Source of the DNA: Burkholderiaceae bacterium
Lineage (GTDB): Bacteria; Pseudomonadota; Gammaproteobacteria; Burkholderiales; Burkholderiaceae_C
Length of the DNA stretch: 11,059 nt
Direction of reading: 5' to 3'
NCBI GenBank assembly: GCA_031276435.1
Contig: JAISNB010000056.1
Coordinates: 1 to 11,059, forward strand
In this document: positions 1-7,583 of the stretch, piece by piece
Layout of the letters: each line of letters begins with the position of its first letter
Numbering within the stretch: position 1 is the stretch's first letter
Made by a program: the position numbers and the translations under genes
Notes under the pieces: model-generated
Told to the model about the DNA's origin: nothing
The model's database searches: none
Seen by the model: the letters and a program-made list of their open reading frames with translations, nothing else

Positions 1-2
1 CC

Positions 3-61
3 GCCACCACAGGCCGGTGGCTAGCGCATCCGGCTCTGGCGCGTCGCCGCCCCAGAGCCGG
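3..61 (-). terminator. Two tandem hairpins just after the lon stop, possible terminator
   Basis: A perfect 10-bp inverted repeat pairs 30-39 (CCGGCTCTGG) with 52-61 (CCAGAGCCGG) across a 12-nt loop, starting 5 bases after the lon stop codon. A second perfect 6-bp hairpin pairs 3-8 with 16-21 across a 7-nt loop. The first hairpin has no T-tract after it in the minus direction, and the sequence after the second is cut off by the window edge. It could be an intrinsic terminator whose T-run lies outside the window, or a structure that stabilises the 3' end of the lon mRNA. Confidence 0.4.
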
Positions 62-66
62 TTCTG

Positions 67-2523
67 TCAGTGCTTGATGGCAACGCCCGGGACGACGGGG
101 CCTGGCTTTTCAACCGCGGCGGCAGCCGCCGGTGTTGCTTCTGCTGCGGTGGCGGTCAATTCTTCTTCGGCCAGCGGCTGGGCCATGCGCTCCAGCGCGA
201 TTTCAAGCACTTTGTCGATCCATTTGACGGGGATGATTTCCAGTCCATCCTTGACGTTGGCCGGGATTTCCTGCAAGTCCTTGATGTTTTCTTGCGGAAT
301 CAGCACTTTCTTGATGCCGCCGCGCAGCGCGGCAAGGAGTTTTTCCTTGAGGCCGCCAATGGCTGTGACTTCGCCGCGCAAGGTGATTTCGCCGGTCATG
401 GCCACGTCGCTGCGCACGGGAATGCCACTGAAGGCCGAGACCATGGCCGTGGTCATGGCGGCGCCAGCGCTCGGCCCGTCCTTGGGGGTGGCGCCGTCGG
501 GCACGTGGATGTGGATGTCGCGTTTTTCGAATACCTCGTCCCTGATGCCCAGCCAGCGCGCACGCGCACGCACCACGGTGCGCGCGGCTTCGACCGATTC
601 TTTCATCACGTCGCCCAGTTGGCCGGTGCGGATGATGGCCCCTTTGCCGGGCATGGTGGCCGCTTCGATGGTGAGCAGATCGCCGCCCACTTCGGTCCAG
701 GCCAGTCCCACCACCTGGCCCACCTGGTTTTTCTGTTCGGCGCGGCCATAGTCGAATTTGCGCACGCCCAGGTATTCGTTGAGGTTTTCCGGGGTGATGA
801 CGGCCTGGCTCCGGGTTTGCCCAAGCTGCACGCTTTTGACAACTTTGCGGCAGATTTTGGAGAGTTCGCGCTCCAGCGAGCGCACGCCCGCCTCGCGCGT
901 GTAGTAGCGCACGATGTCGCGCACGGCCGCTTCGGTGACCGCCAGTTCCTTGTCCTTGATGCCGTTGTTGATGATTTGCTTGGGCAGCAGGTAGCGAATG
1001 GCGATGTTGGTTTTTTCGTCTTCCGTGTAGCCCGACAGGCGGATGATTTCCATGCGGTCGAGCAGCGCGGGCGGGATGTTCATGGAGTTGCTGGTGGCCA
1101 CGAACATGACGTCAGACAGGTCGAAGTCGACTTCCACGTAGTGGTCGGCAAAGGTGTGGTTTTGCTCGGGGTCGAGCACTTCCAGCAGTGCGCTGGAGGG
1201 GTCGCCCCTGAAGTCCATGCCCAGTTTGTCGATTTCGTCCAGCAAGAACAGCGGGTTGCGCGTGCCCACCCGGGAGAGGCTTTGCAGTACCTTGCCCGGC
1301 ATGGCGCCGATGTAGGTGCGGCGGTGGCCGCGAATTTCTGCCTCGTCGCGCATGCCGCCAAGGGCCATGCGCACGTATTTGCGCCCGGTGGCCTTGGCCA
1401 CGGACTGGCCGAGCGATGTTTTGCCGACGCCAGGCGGCCCCACCAGGCACAGGATGGGCGCCTTGACTTTGTCCACGCGCTGCTGCACGGCCAGGTATTC
1501 GAGGATGCGATCCTTGACTTTTTCCAGGCCGTAGTGGTCTTCGTTGAGCACGTTTTCGGCGTGCGCCAGGTCGTGCCTGATTCTGGTTCGCTTGCGCCAG
1601 GGCAGCGCCACCAGGGTGTCGATGTAGTTGCGCACCACCGATGCCTCAGCCGACATGGGCGACATGAGTTTGAGTTTTTTCAGTTCGCCTTCGGCTTTTT
1701 TGCGCGCCTCTTTGGGCATGTGCGCGGCCTTGATTTTTTTCTCTATCTCCTCGATGTCGGCGCCCTCTTCGCCCTCGCCCAGTTCTTTCTGGATGGCCTT
1801 GACCTGTTCGTTGAGGTAGAAGTCGCGCTGGTTTTTCTCCATCTGGCGCTTGACGCGGCCACGAATGCGCTTGTCGACGTTGAGGATTTCCACCTCGCGC
1901 TCAAGCTGCTCGAACAAGAATTCCAGGCGGCTTTTGATGTCGGCCAGATCAAGCACGCGCTGCTTGTTTTCCAGCTTGAACGGCAGGTGCGCGGCAATGG
2001 TGTCGGCCAGGCGGCCAGCCTCGTCGATGCTGATGATGGAGGTGAGGATTTCCGGCGGAATTTTCTTGTTGAGTTTGACGTACTGGTCAAATTGCTGCAT
2101 CACGGCGCGGCGCAGCGCCTCGACCTCGTTGTCGCCCGCGTCGGCTGCCTCACTGGCCGCTTCCAGCGGCGTGACGGTGGCGGTAAAGTGCTCGCCGCCA
2201 TCGTCCACGCGCGTGACGCTGGCGCGCTGCTGCCCCTCGACCAGTACCTTGACGGTGCCATCGGGCAGCTTGAGCATTTGCAAGATGGTGGCGACGCAGC
2301 CCACGTCGAACAGGTCAGAGGCGGCAGGCTCGTCCTTGGCGGCGGTTTTCTGCGCCACCAGCATGATGTTGCGCTCGCCCATCATGGCCGCTTCCAGCGC
2401 CTTGATGCTCTTGGGCCGTCCCACAAACAGGGGGATGACCATGCGCGGAAAAACCACCACGTCCCGCAGCGGCAAAAGCGGCAGGTCAATGGGCGTGGCA
2501 GGCAGTGGCGAAGAACCAGACAT
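67..2523 (-). CDS. lon: ATP-dependent serine protease Lon (La)
   Basis: This encodes an 818-residue cytoplasmic AAA+ protease that degrades misfolded proteins and short-lived regulators as a homohexamer. The N-terminal substrate-recognition domain (about 10-205, beginning LPLLPLRDVVVFP) is followed by a charged coiled-coil stretch (about 205-285). The AAA+ module has Walker A GPPGVGKT at 362-369 and Walker B LFLLDEID at 425-432. The C-terminal protease domain has PKDGPSAG with catalytic Ser685 and GGLKEK with catalytic Lys728, at the spacing found in E. coli Lon (S679/K722). The frame stays open to an ATG at 2634, but I chose the ATG at 2523: AAGGA sits 7 nt upstream and the family-like N-terminus starts there. 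The last 35 or so residues form an Ala/Pro-rich tail not present in E. coli Lon. It is the last gene of the tig-clpP-clpX-lon cluster, 250 bp after clpX, and probably has its own promoter. The assignment is secure. Confidence 0.98.
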   Translation of the reverse strand: MSGSSPLPATPIDLPLLPLRDVVVFPRMVIPLFVGRPKSIKALEAAMMGERNIMLVAQKTAAKDEPAASDLFDVGCVATILQMLKLPDGTVKVLVEGQQRASVTRVDDGGEHFTATVTPLEAASEAADAGDNEVEALRRAVMQQFDQYVKLNKKIPPEILTSIISIDEAGRLADTIAAHLPFKLENKQRVLDLADIKSRLEFLFEQLEREVEILNVDKRIRGRVKRQMEKNQRDFYLNEQVKAIQKELGEGEEGADIEEIEKKIKAAHMPKEARKKAEGELKKLKLMSPMSAEASVVRNYIDTLVALPWRKRTRIRHDLAHAENVLNEDHYGLEKVKDRILEYLAVQQRVDKVKAPILCLVGPPGVGKTSLGQSVAKATGRKYVRMALGGMRDEAEIRGHRRTYIGAMPGKVLQSLSRVGTRNPLFLLDEIDKLGMDFRGDPSSALLEVLDPEQNHTFADHYVEVDFDLSDVMFVATSNSMNIPPALLDRMEIIRLSGYTEDEKTNIAIRYLLPKQIINNGIKDKELAVTEAAVRDIVRYYTREAGVRSLERELSKICRKVVKSVQLGQTRSQAVITPENLNEYLGVRKFDYGRAEQKNQVGQVVGLAWTEVGGDLLTIEAATMPGKGAIIRTGQLGDVMKESVEAARTVVRARARWLGIRDEVFEKRDIHIHVPDGATPKDGPSAGAAMTTAMVSAFSGIPVRSDVAMTGEITLRGEVTAIGGLKEKLLAALRGGIKKVLIPQENIKDLQEIPANVKDGLEIIPVKWIDKVLEIALERMAQPLAEEELTATAAEATPAAAAAVEKPGPVVPGVAIKH

Positions 2524-2564
2524 GTCGGTTTCCTTGGCAAGTGTCTGTTTGAAAAAGTCCAACC

Positions 2565-2592
2565 AATATGAACGCGCTGGCGCTATTTTCAA
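2565..2592 (-). promoter_or_regulatory. Candidate sigma-70-type promoter for lon
   Basis: On the minus strand TTGAAA (2592-2587, five of six consensus positions) is separated by 16 bp from CATATT (2570-2565, four of six). The -10 element lies about 40 nt upstream of the chosen lon start. I see no good sigma-32 (CTTGAAA...CCCCAT) match here, although lon is heat-shock regulated in many proteobacteria. The call is by eye only. Confidence 0.45.
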
Positions 2593-2644
2593 CCCGGATG
2601 GCCTTTGGGCACCACCGCGTGGGCCGCCGGGCAAAAACAGGGCA

Positions 2645-2673
2645 AATAACGCGGATCCGGTAATTTACGTCAA
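2645..2673 (-). promoter_or_regulatory. Second, weaker promoter-like element upstream of lon
   Basis: On the minus strand TTGACG (2673-2668) lies 17 bp from GTTATT (2650-2645). The -35 is good and the -10 is poor (three of six). The -35 overlaps a short AT-rich motif with two GTAAATT copies spaced 10 bp, which stands out in otherwise GC-rich sequence and could be an operator. It may act as a distal lon promoter or be a chance match. Confidence 0.25.
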
Positions 2674-2773
2674 TTTACAGGTTTTTTTCAGTCCGCGCGG
2701 GCGGCGCAGTCACAATGTGCGGCGCGCTTCAAATGCCCCTGCCCCGGGAAGGCGCGCCGGGCGGTGGCGGGCT

Positions 2774-4048
2774 TCAGGCTTTTTTGGCGGCTTCGCGGTA
2801 CACCAGCAGCGGCGGGTGGTTTTCGTCGATGGTGGTCTCATCGATGACGACCTTGCTCACATCGGGCAGTTGCGGCAGATCGAACATGGTGTCAATCAGC
2901 ACCTGCTCCAGAATGGAGCGCAAACCGCGCGCGCCGGTCTTGCGCGCCAGCGCCTTGCGCGCGATGGCCGCAAGGGCCGAGGCGCGCACCTCAAGCTCCA
3001 CGCCTTCCATGGCAAACAGGCGCGCAAATTGCTTGATGAGCGCATTTTTGGGCTGGGTCAGAATCTCGATCAGCGCGTCCTCGGTCAAATCGGCCAGCGT
3101 GGCCACCACGGGCATGCGGCCAATCAGTTCAGGAATCAGGCCGTATTTGATGAGGTCTTCAGGCTCGACCTCGGTGAACACTTCGGAAATGGACCGCTGC
3201 TGCTTGCTGCGCACCGTGGCGCCAAAGCCGATGCCGCTGGATTCGGTGCGCGCTTCGATCACCTTTTCCAGCCCCGCGAACGCGCCACCGCAAATGAACA
3301 GGATGTTGGTGGTGTCCACCTGCAAGAAGTCCTGGTTGGGGTGCTTGCGCCCGCCTTGCGGCGGCACGCTGGCCATGGTGCCTTCGATGAGCTTGAGCAG
3401 CGCCTGTTGCACGCCTTCGCCCGAGACGTCGCGCGTGATGCTCGGGTTGTCGGACTTGCGGCTGATTTTGTCGATTTCGTCGATGTAGATGATGCCGCGC
3501 TCGGCGCGCTCTTTGTCGTAGCCGCAGCTTTGCAGCAGCTTGCTGATGATGTTTTCCACGTCTTCGCCCACGTAACCGGCTTCGGTCAGCGTGGTTGCGT
3601 CGGCCATGACAAAGGGCACATCAAGCTGGCGCGCCAGTGTTTGCGCCAACAGGGTTTTGCCCGATCCGGTGGGGCCGATGAGGAGAATGTTGCTCTTGGC
3701 CAGCTCAACGTCGCCGCCCGCCTTGTCGGCTTTGTGCCGCAAGCGTTTGTAGTGGTTGTACACGGCCACGGCCAGTGTGCGCTTGGCCCTCTCCTGGCCG
3801 ATAACGTAGTTGTCCAGATTGGCCTTGATCTCGGCGGGCGTGGGCAATTCGGCTGCCGCGTCGCCGCCGCCGCTCTGCAAGCCGCCGGGCAGATCGTCGC
3901 GCAAGATTTCGTTGCATAGCGCCACGCATTCGTCGCAAATAAAGACTTTGGAGCCTTCGATGAGTTTTTTGACCTCGCGCTGGCTTTTGCCGCAAAACGA
4001 GCAATACAACATTTTTTCGCTGGAGGAGCTGCCTTTTTTATCGACCAT
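2774..4048 (-). CDS. clpX: ATP-dependent unfoldase subunit ClpX
   Basis: This 424-residue cytoplasmic AAA+ protein recognises substrates such as ssrA-tagged chains, unfolds them and feeds them into ClpP. The N-terminal zinc-binding domain has all four cysteines (C16, C19, C38, C41). Walker A GPTGSGKT is at 125-132 and Walker B IIYIDEID at 186-193. The pore-1 loop GYVG is at 159-162, the IGF loop that docks on ClpP at 273-275, the arginine finger in IGRMP at R311, and the sensor-2 motif GARGLR with R374. Length and start (MVDKKGSSS before the zinc finger) match the family, and no strong Shine-Dalgarno is visible. It lies 96 bp downstream of clpP in the same orientation, as in E. coli, so co-transcription is likely. 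The identification is secure. Confidence 0.98.
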   Translation of the reverse strand: MVDKKGSSSSEKMLYCSFCGKSQREVKKLIEGSKVFICDECVALCNEILRDDLPGGLQSGGGDAAAELPTPAEIKANLDNYVIGQERAKRTLAVAVYNHYKRLRHKADKAGGDVELAKSNILLIGPTGSGKTLLAQTLARQLDVPFVMADATTLTEAGYVGEDVENIISKLLQSCGYDKERAERGIIYIDEIDKISRKSDNPSITRDVSGEGVQQALLKLIEGTMASVPPQGGRKHPNQDFLQVDTTNILFICGGAFAGLEKVIEARTESSGIGFGATVRSKQQRSISEVFTEVEPEDLIKYGLIPELIGRMPVVATLADLTEDALIEILTQPKNALIKQFARLFAMEGVELEVRASALAAIARKALARKTGARGLRSILEQVLIDTMFDLPQLPDVSKVVIDETTIDENHPPLLVYREAAKKA

Positions 4049-4087
4049 GAATGCTCGCGGTTTGAACGGTGGAATCCTAGAAAAGCC

Positions 4088-4093
4088 ATGATA
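4088..4093 (-). promoter_or_regulatory. Possible internal clpX promoter (-10 only)
   Basis: On the minus strand TATCAT matches the -10 consensus at five of six positions and sits about 40 nt before clpX, inside the clpP-clpX gap. No -35 element is visible at 16-18 bp. E. coli clpX is known to have extra transcription starting between clpP and clpX, which makes the position plausible, but the sequence support is thin. Confidence 0.2.
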
Positions 4094-4144
4094 CCCAAAA
4101 GCGCCCCGCGCCGCGCGCGCTGGCAGCGGCGATGGGCTGGCCGC

Positions 4145-4756
4145 TTACGGGCGTTTGGCGATGACCTGATCGACCAGGCCGTAGTCCCTGGCCTCGTCGG
4201 CTGTCATGAAGTAGTCGCGCTCGGTGTCGCGCACCACTTTTTCGTAAGGCTGCCCGGTGCGCTCGGCCAGGATGCGGTTCATTTGCTCTTTGGTGCGCAA
4301 AATGTCGCGGGCGTGGATTTCGATGTCAGTGGCCTGCCCGCGCGCGCCGCCGAGTACCTGGTGGATCATGACCTTGCTGTTGGGCAGCGAGTAGCGTTTG
4401 CCTTTGGCGCCCGCGGCCAGCAGGAAAGCGCCCATGCTGGCGGCAAAGCCCAGGCACATGGTGGATACGTCGGGCTTGACAAATTGCATGGTGTCGTAGA
4501 TCGACATGCCAGCGGTCACGCTGCCGCCGGGCGAGTTGATGTAAAGCGAAATGTCCTTGTCCGGGTTTTCGCTTTCCAGGAACAGAAGCTGCGCCACCAC
4601 CAGGTTGGCCGTCTGGTCGTTGACCTCGCCCACCAAAAAGACCACGCGCTCGCGCAACAGGCGCGAATAGATGTCGTAGGACCGCTCGCCACGGCCCGAT
4701 TGCTCGATCACCATGGGGATCAGGCCAAGATTTTGGTGCATTTCAAATTCGCTCAT
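4145..4756 (-). CDS. clpP: ATP-dependent Clp protease proteolytic subunit ClpP
   Basis: This 203-residue serine peptidase assembles as two stacked heptameric rings and works with ClpX (and ClpA where present). The catalytic triad is intact: Ser107 in GFAASMGAF, His132 in MIHQVLGG and Asp181 in RDTERDYF, with the same spacing as E. coli S97/H122/D171 of the mature protein. The oligomerisation and oxyanion segment INSPGGSVTAG is at 74-84. The frame is open to 4822, but the ATG at 4756 is preferred: GGAG lies 7 nt upstream and MSEFEMHQNLGLIPMVIEQ is a normal ClpP N-terminus. The short region before VIEQ probably contains the self-processed propeptide. It starts 85 bp after tig and is followed by clpX, the usual order. 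The assignment is secure. Confidence 0.98.
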   Translation of the reverse strand: MSEFEMHQNLGLIPMVIEQSGRGERSYDIYSRLLRERVVFLVGEVNDQTANLVVAQLLFLESENPDKDISLYINSPGGSVTAGMSIYDTMQFVKPDVSTMCLGFAASMGAFLLAAGAKGKRYSLPNSKVMIHQVLGGARGQATDIEIHARDILRTKEQMNRILAERTGQPYEKVVRDTERDYFMTADEARDYGLVDQVIAKRP

Positions 4757-4841
4757 GACAACTCCACGCAGACTCGCGCAAATCAACAAAACGGGGCGCA
4801 TCCAGTGCCGCCCACCCGGCACAAGGCAAGGCGCGGCGCGC

Positions 4842-6158
4842 CTATTGTTGCTGAGTGTTCATCAACTCGTCAAAACCCAGGGTTTTTTCGGTGACTCTGG
4901 CTTTGCCAAGCACAAACTCGGCCACATTGTTTTCCAGCACCATGGCCTCGACTTCGCGCAGGCGGTTGTTGTCGGCGTAGTAGTAGCGCACGACTTCTCC
5001 GGGTTTTTCGTAGCTGGCCGCTAGCTCTTCCACCTGGGCGCGAAGCTGCTCGGGCGTGGCCTGGAGCGCATTGGCCCTGACCAGTTCGGAGAGCACCAGG
5101 CCCAGGCGCACGCGGCGCTCGGCTTCGGGGCGAAACACGTCTTCGGGGATGGGCGCCTTGTCGGCGTCTTTCATGCCGCGCGCGCGCAAATCGGCGCGGG
5201 CCGCGTCGATCATGCGCCCAAGTTCAGCCTGCACGGTGGCTTTGGGCAGATCCAGCTCGGCCTTGTTCAGCAGCGCGTCCATCACGGCGCGCTTGTTGCG
5301 TGCCTGCAAGCGCAATTTCATCTCGCGCTCCAGGTTCTTGCGGATGTCGGCGCGCAGGCCTTCCACGGTAGCCTCCTTGACACCCAGTGTCTTGGCGAAG
5401 GCTTCGTTGACTTCAGGCAGGTGGCTGGCTTCCAGCTTTTTGAGCGTGACCATGAAATCGGCCGTTTTGCCCGCCACGTCCTTGCCGCCGTAGTCGGCCG
5501 GAAAGCGCAGCGGGAAGGTCTTGCTCTCGCCCACTTTCATGCCGCACACGGCGTCTTCAAATTCCTTGAGCATCTGGCCTTCGCCCACCACGAACTGGAA
5601 GTCCTCGGCCTTGCCGCCTTCAAACGCCTCGCCATCGATGGTGCCCGAAAAGTCCACGGTCACGCGGTCGCTGTCGGCAGCGCTGCTGCCCTGGGCGCGC
5701 GTGGCAAAGCTGCGGCGCTGTTTGCGCAAAATGTCCACGGTGCGCTCTATGGCCTCGTCGCTGACTTCGGCGGAGACTTTCTCGATCTCGGCGTCCGACA
5801 GGTCGGCAATTTTGACTTCGGGCAGCACCTCGAAAACGGCGTCGAACGCCATCTGCCCTTCGGGGGCGCTGTCTTTTTCGGTGATGGTGGGCTGACCGGC
5901 CACGCGCAGGCTGGCCTCGCTGGCGGCCTGGGCAAATGCCTGGCCCACCTTGTCGTTGACCACTTCGTATTGCACCGAATAACCGTAGCGTTGCGCCACC
6001 ACGCTCATGGGCACTTTGCCCGGGCGGAAACCGTCCATCTTCACGCTGCGGGCAAGCTTGCGCAAGCGCGCCTCAACTTCGGTGCGAATTGCCTCCACGG
6101 GCAGGGTCAGTGTCAGCTTGCGCTCAAGCTTGTCGAGGGTTTCCACGTTCACGGCCAT
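4842..6158 (-). CDS. tig: Trigger factor, ribosome-associated chaperone and prolyl isomerase
   Basis: This 438-residue protein docks near the ribosomal exit tunnel and shields nascent chains. The N-terminal ribosome-binding domain carries the signature GFRPGK at 43-48. An FKBP-type peptidyl-prolyl isomerase domain covers roughly residues 150-245 (from DRVTVDFSGTIDGEAFEGG to FMVTLKKLE). The C-terminal helical, SurA-like chaperone arms follow to the end (NTQQQ). The frame stays open far upstream, through the tRNA-Leu gene, so the long version is not real. The ATG at 6158 gives the canonical MAVNVETLDKLERKLTLTLP start, with a GAGAG-like ribosome site about 11 nt upstream. The start lies 51 nt after the tRNA-Leu CCA end, with no promoter obvious between, so the two are likely co-transcribed. 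It heads the tig-clpP-clpX-lon cluster. Confidence 0.98.
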   Translation of the reverse strand: MAVNVETLDKLERKLTLTLPVEAIRTEVEARLRKLARSVKMDGFRPGKVPMSVVAQRYGYSVQYEVVNDKVGQAFAQAASEASLRVAGQPTITEKDSAPEGQMAFDAVFEVLPEVKIADLSDAEIEKVSAEVSDEAIERTVDILRKQRRSFATRAQGSSAADSDRVTVDFSGTIDGEAFEGGKAEDFQFVVGEGQMLKEFEDAVCGMKVGESKTFPLRFPADYGGKDVAGKTADFMVTLKKLEASHLPEVNEAFAKTLGVKEATVEGLRADIRKNLEREMKLRLQARNKRAVMDALLNKAELDLPKATVQAELGRMIDAARADLRARGMKDADKAPIPEDVFRPEAERRVRLGLVLSELVRANALQATPEQLRAQVEELAASYEKPGEVVRYYYADNNRLREVEAMVLENNVAEFVLGKARVTEKTLGFDELMNTQQQ

Positions 6159-6209
6159 GTTTGTCGTTCTCTCGAAAAAATAGAATGTTGAATCAGGTTG
6201 GAGCTGATC

Positions 6210-6296
6210 TGGTGCGCGGGGGGGGACTCGAACCCCCACACCATTGCTGGCGTCAGGACCTAAACCTGGTGCGTCTACCAATTTCGCCACCCGCGC
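6210..6296 (-). tRNA. tRNA-Leu(UAG)
   Basis: The gene is 87 nt including an encoded CCA. Acceptor halves GCGCGGG (6296-6290) and CCCGCGC (6220-6214) pair perfectly. The D-arm GCGAAATTGGTAGACGC is class II leucine type. The anticodon loop TTTAGGT gives anticodon TAG, reading CUN codons. The long variable arm CGCCA/TGGTG closes a GCAA tetraloop, and the T-arm is GGGGG-TTCGAGT-CCCCC. The outermost anticodon-stem pair (27-43) is a C-A mismatch. It lies directly upstream of tig on the same strand. Confidence 0.97.
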
Positions 6297-6591
6297 ACGG
6301 GGAAAACCAATCGGGCCTGAGCGCGCGCCTGCAAGGGGCGGCAAACAAATTGCCAATTCCTGCCTTGCAAGCAGGCGAGCTGGCCGTTTTGGCGAACCGG
6401 GCATTTTACCTTGCCCAGCCCGACCCGCCTGGGGGGCGCCCGCGTCAAAGCGGCGGCGGCCCAATGAGGCGCGAAAATTGCGCACAATCGGCGCACGCAC
6501 GCGACGCGGTGCTCCACACACAAAACCACCTTATGCGCTTCCCTGTCCCCCCATTCGCAACCCCCAGCCCGCCCCGGCCCCGCCGCAAGCC
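6297..6591. other. Divergent intergenic region between tRNA-Leu/tig and hpnC
   Basis: These 295 bp separate the minus-strand tRNA-Leu/tig unit from plus-strand hpnC and should hold promoters for both. On the minus strand TAAAAT (6408-6403) is a good -10 about 100 nt before the tRNA, but no -35 fits. On the plus strand CACAAT (6483-6488) is a moderate -10 about 100 nt before hpnC, also without a -35. Two small hairpins occur: 6340-6344 with 6350-6354 (GGCAA/TTGCC), and 6359-6363 with 6371-6375 (CCTGC/GCAGG). I see no credible coding region here. Confidence 0.4.
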
Positions 6592-7455
6592 ATGCCATTG
6601 ACTCGCCCGCGCGCGGTGACGCATTACGAGAATTTTCCCGTGGCCTCGTGGCTGTGCCCGCCCCGGCTGCGAGCGCCCATTCAGGCCATTTACCACTTTG
6701 CCCGCACCGCCGACGATCTGGCCGACGAAGGCGAGGCGCCCGCCTGGCAGCGCCTGCAAGATCTGGCCGCCTACCGGCAAGACCTGGCCGCCGTGGCGCA
6801 GGGGCAAAACCATGGCGGCCGCTGGCCGCAGGTGTTCGATCCGCTGGCAGCGCAAATGCGCGCCTTTGCGCTGCCCGAGGCGCCGCTGGCCGATCTGCTG
6901 TCGGCCTTTGCGCAGGACGTGCGCAAAACCCGGGCTGGCGCCGCCTATGCCGACTGGCCCGAGCTGCTCGACTACTGCCACCGCAGCGCCAATCCCGTGG
7001 GCCGGCTGCTGCTGCATCTGTACGGCGTGAGAGAAGAAGCCGCGCTGCATCAAAGCGATCACATCTGCACGGCGCTGCAACTCATCAACTTCTGGCAAGA
7101 CCTGAGCGTGGACATTCCCCGGGGCCGCTACTACCTGCCGCTGGCCGAATGCGCGGCGCACGGCCTGCCCATGACCGCTGCCGCGCCGGTCGGTTTTGCC
7201 GCGCTGCAAGCCGACGACCGGCTGGCCGCGGTGATGGCCGCCTGCGTCGAGCAAACCCGCGCGCGCATGCTGCAAGGCGCCGCGCTGGTGCACCGCGTGC
7301 CGGGCCGCGCCGGGTGGGAATTGCGCGCCGTGGTGCAAGGCGCGCTGCGCGTGCTGGACAAAGTGGCCGCGCTTGGCCCGGCTGTGCTGCGCCAGCGCCC
7401 GGCCCTTGGCGCGCGCGATGGCCTGCCCGTTGCCTGGCGCATGCTCTGGATGTGA
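6592..7455 (+). CDS. hpnC: Squalene/phytoene synthase family HpnC (hydroxysqualene synthase)
   Basis: This 287-residue, all-alpha prenyl-transferase-like enzyme is expected to convert presqualene diphosphate, made by HpnD, to hydroxysqualene in hopanoid precursor synthesis. Both aspartate-rich motifs that bind Mg-diphosphate are visible: DDLADE at 41-46 and NFWQDLSVD at 167-174. The N-terminal HYENFPVASWLCPP (11-24) is typical of HpnC and separates it from HpnD and plant-type phytoene synthases. The ATG at 6592 is the only in-frame ATG near the conserved start; a GTG at 6616 is an alternative. Neither has a clear Shine-Dalgarno. It is the first gene of hpnCDE and is divergent from tRNA-Leu/tig. 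The HpnC rather than HpnD assignment rests on the N-terminal signature and gene order. The reaction is from knowledge of the family. Confidence 0.93.
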   Translation: MPLTRPRAVTHYENFPVASWLCPPRLRAPIQAIYHFARTADDLADEGEAPAWQRLQDLAAYRQDLAAVAQGQNHGGRWPQVFDPLAAQMRAFALPEAPLADLLSAFAQDVRKTRAGAAYADWPELLDYCHRSANPVGRLLLHLYGVREEAALHQSDHICTALQLINFWQDLSVDIPRGRYYLPLAECAAHGLPMTAAAPVGFAALQADDRLAAVMAACVEQTRARMLQGAALVHRVPGRAGWELRAVVQGALRVLDKVAALGPAVLRQRPALGARDGLPVAWRMLWM

Positions 7456-7583
7456 GTCGGCCCCGCCTTGCGACCAGCCTGGCGAAGGCGCTTGCACGCG
7501 CGCGCCCAAAAAACCATGGCGCGGGCTTTTTGAAACCGCAAGCAATGGGACAATGCCAGCGCCCACGCCGCCCCCACTGGCCC

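Noticed and set aside
70..2571. An 833-codon open frame on the plus strand, opposite lon
   Set aside because: It is the antisense shadow of lon in high-GC DNA. Its His/Phe/Val-rich composition fits no known protein, while the lon frame has every family motif.
2640..2773. Terminator between clpX and lon
   Set aside because: The poly-T run near 2682-2688 is on the plus strand. Read in the direction of clpX transcription it is a poly-A run, so it cannot serve as the T-tract.
6159..6521. A 121-residue N-terminal extension of trigger factor
   Set aside because: The extension would translate through the tRNA-Leu gene, and canonical Tig starts at the ATG at 6158.
7530..7554. TTGAAA...GACAAT as a promoter for hpnD
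   Set aside because: The spacer is only 13 bp, too short for a sigma-70 promoter.
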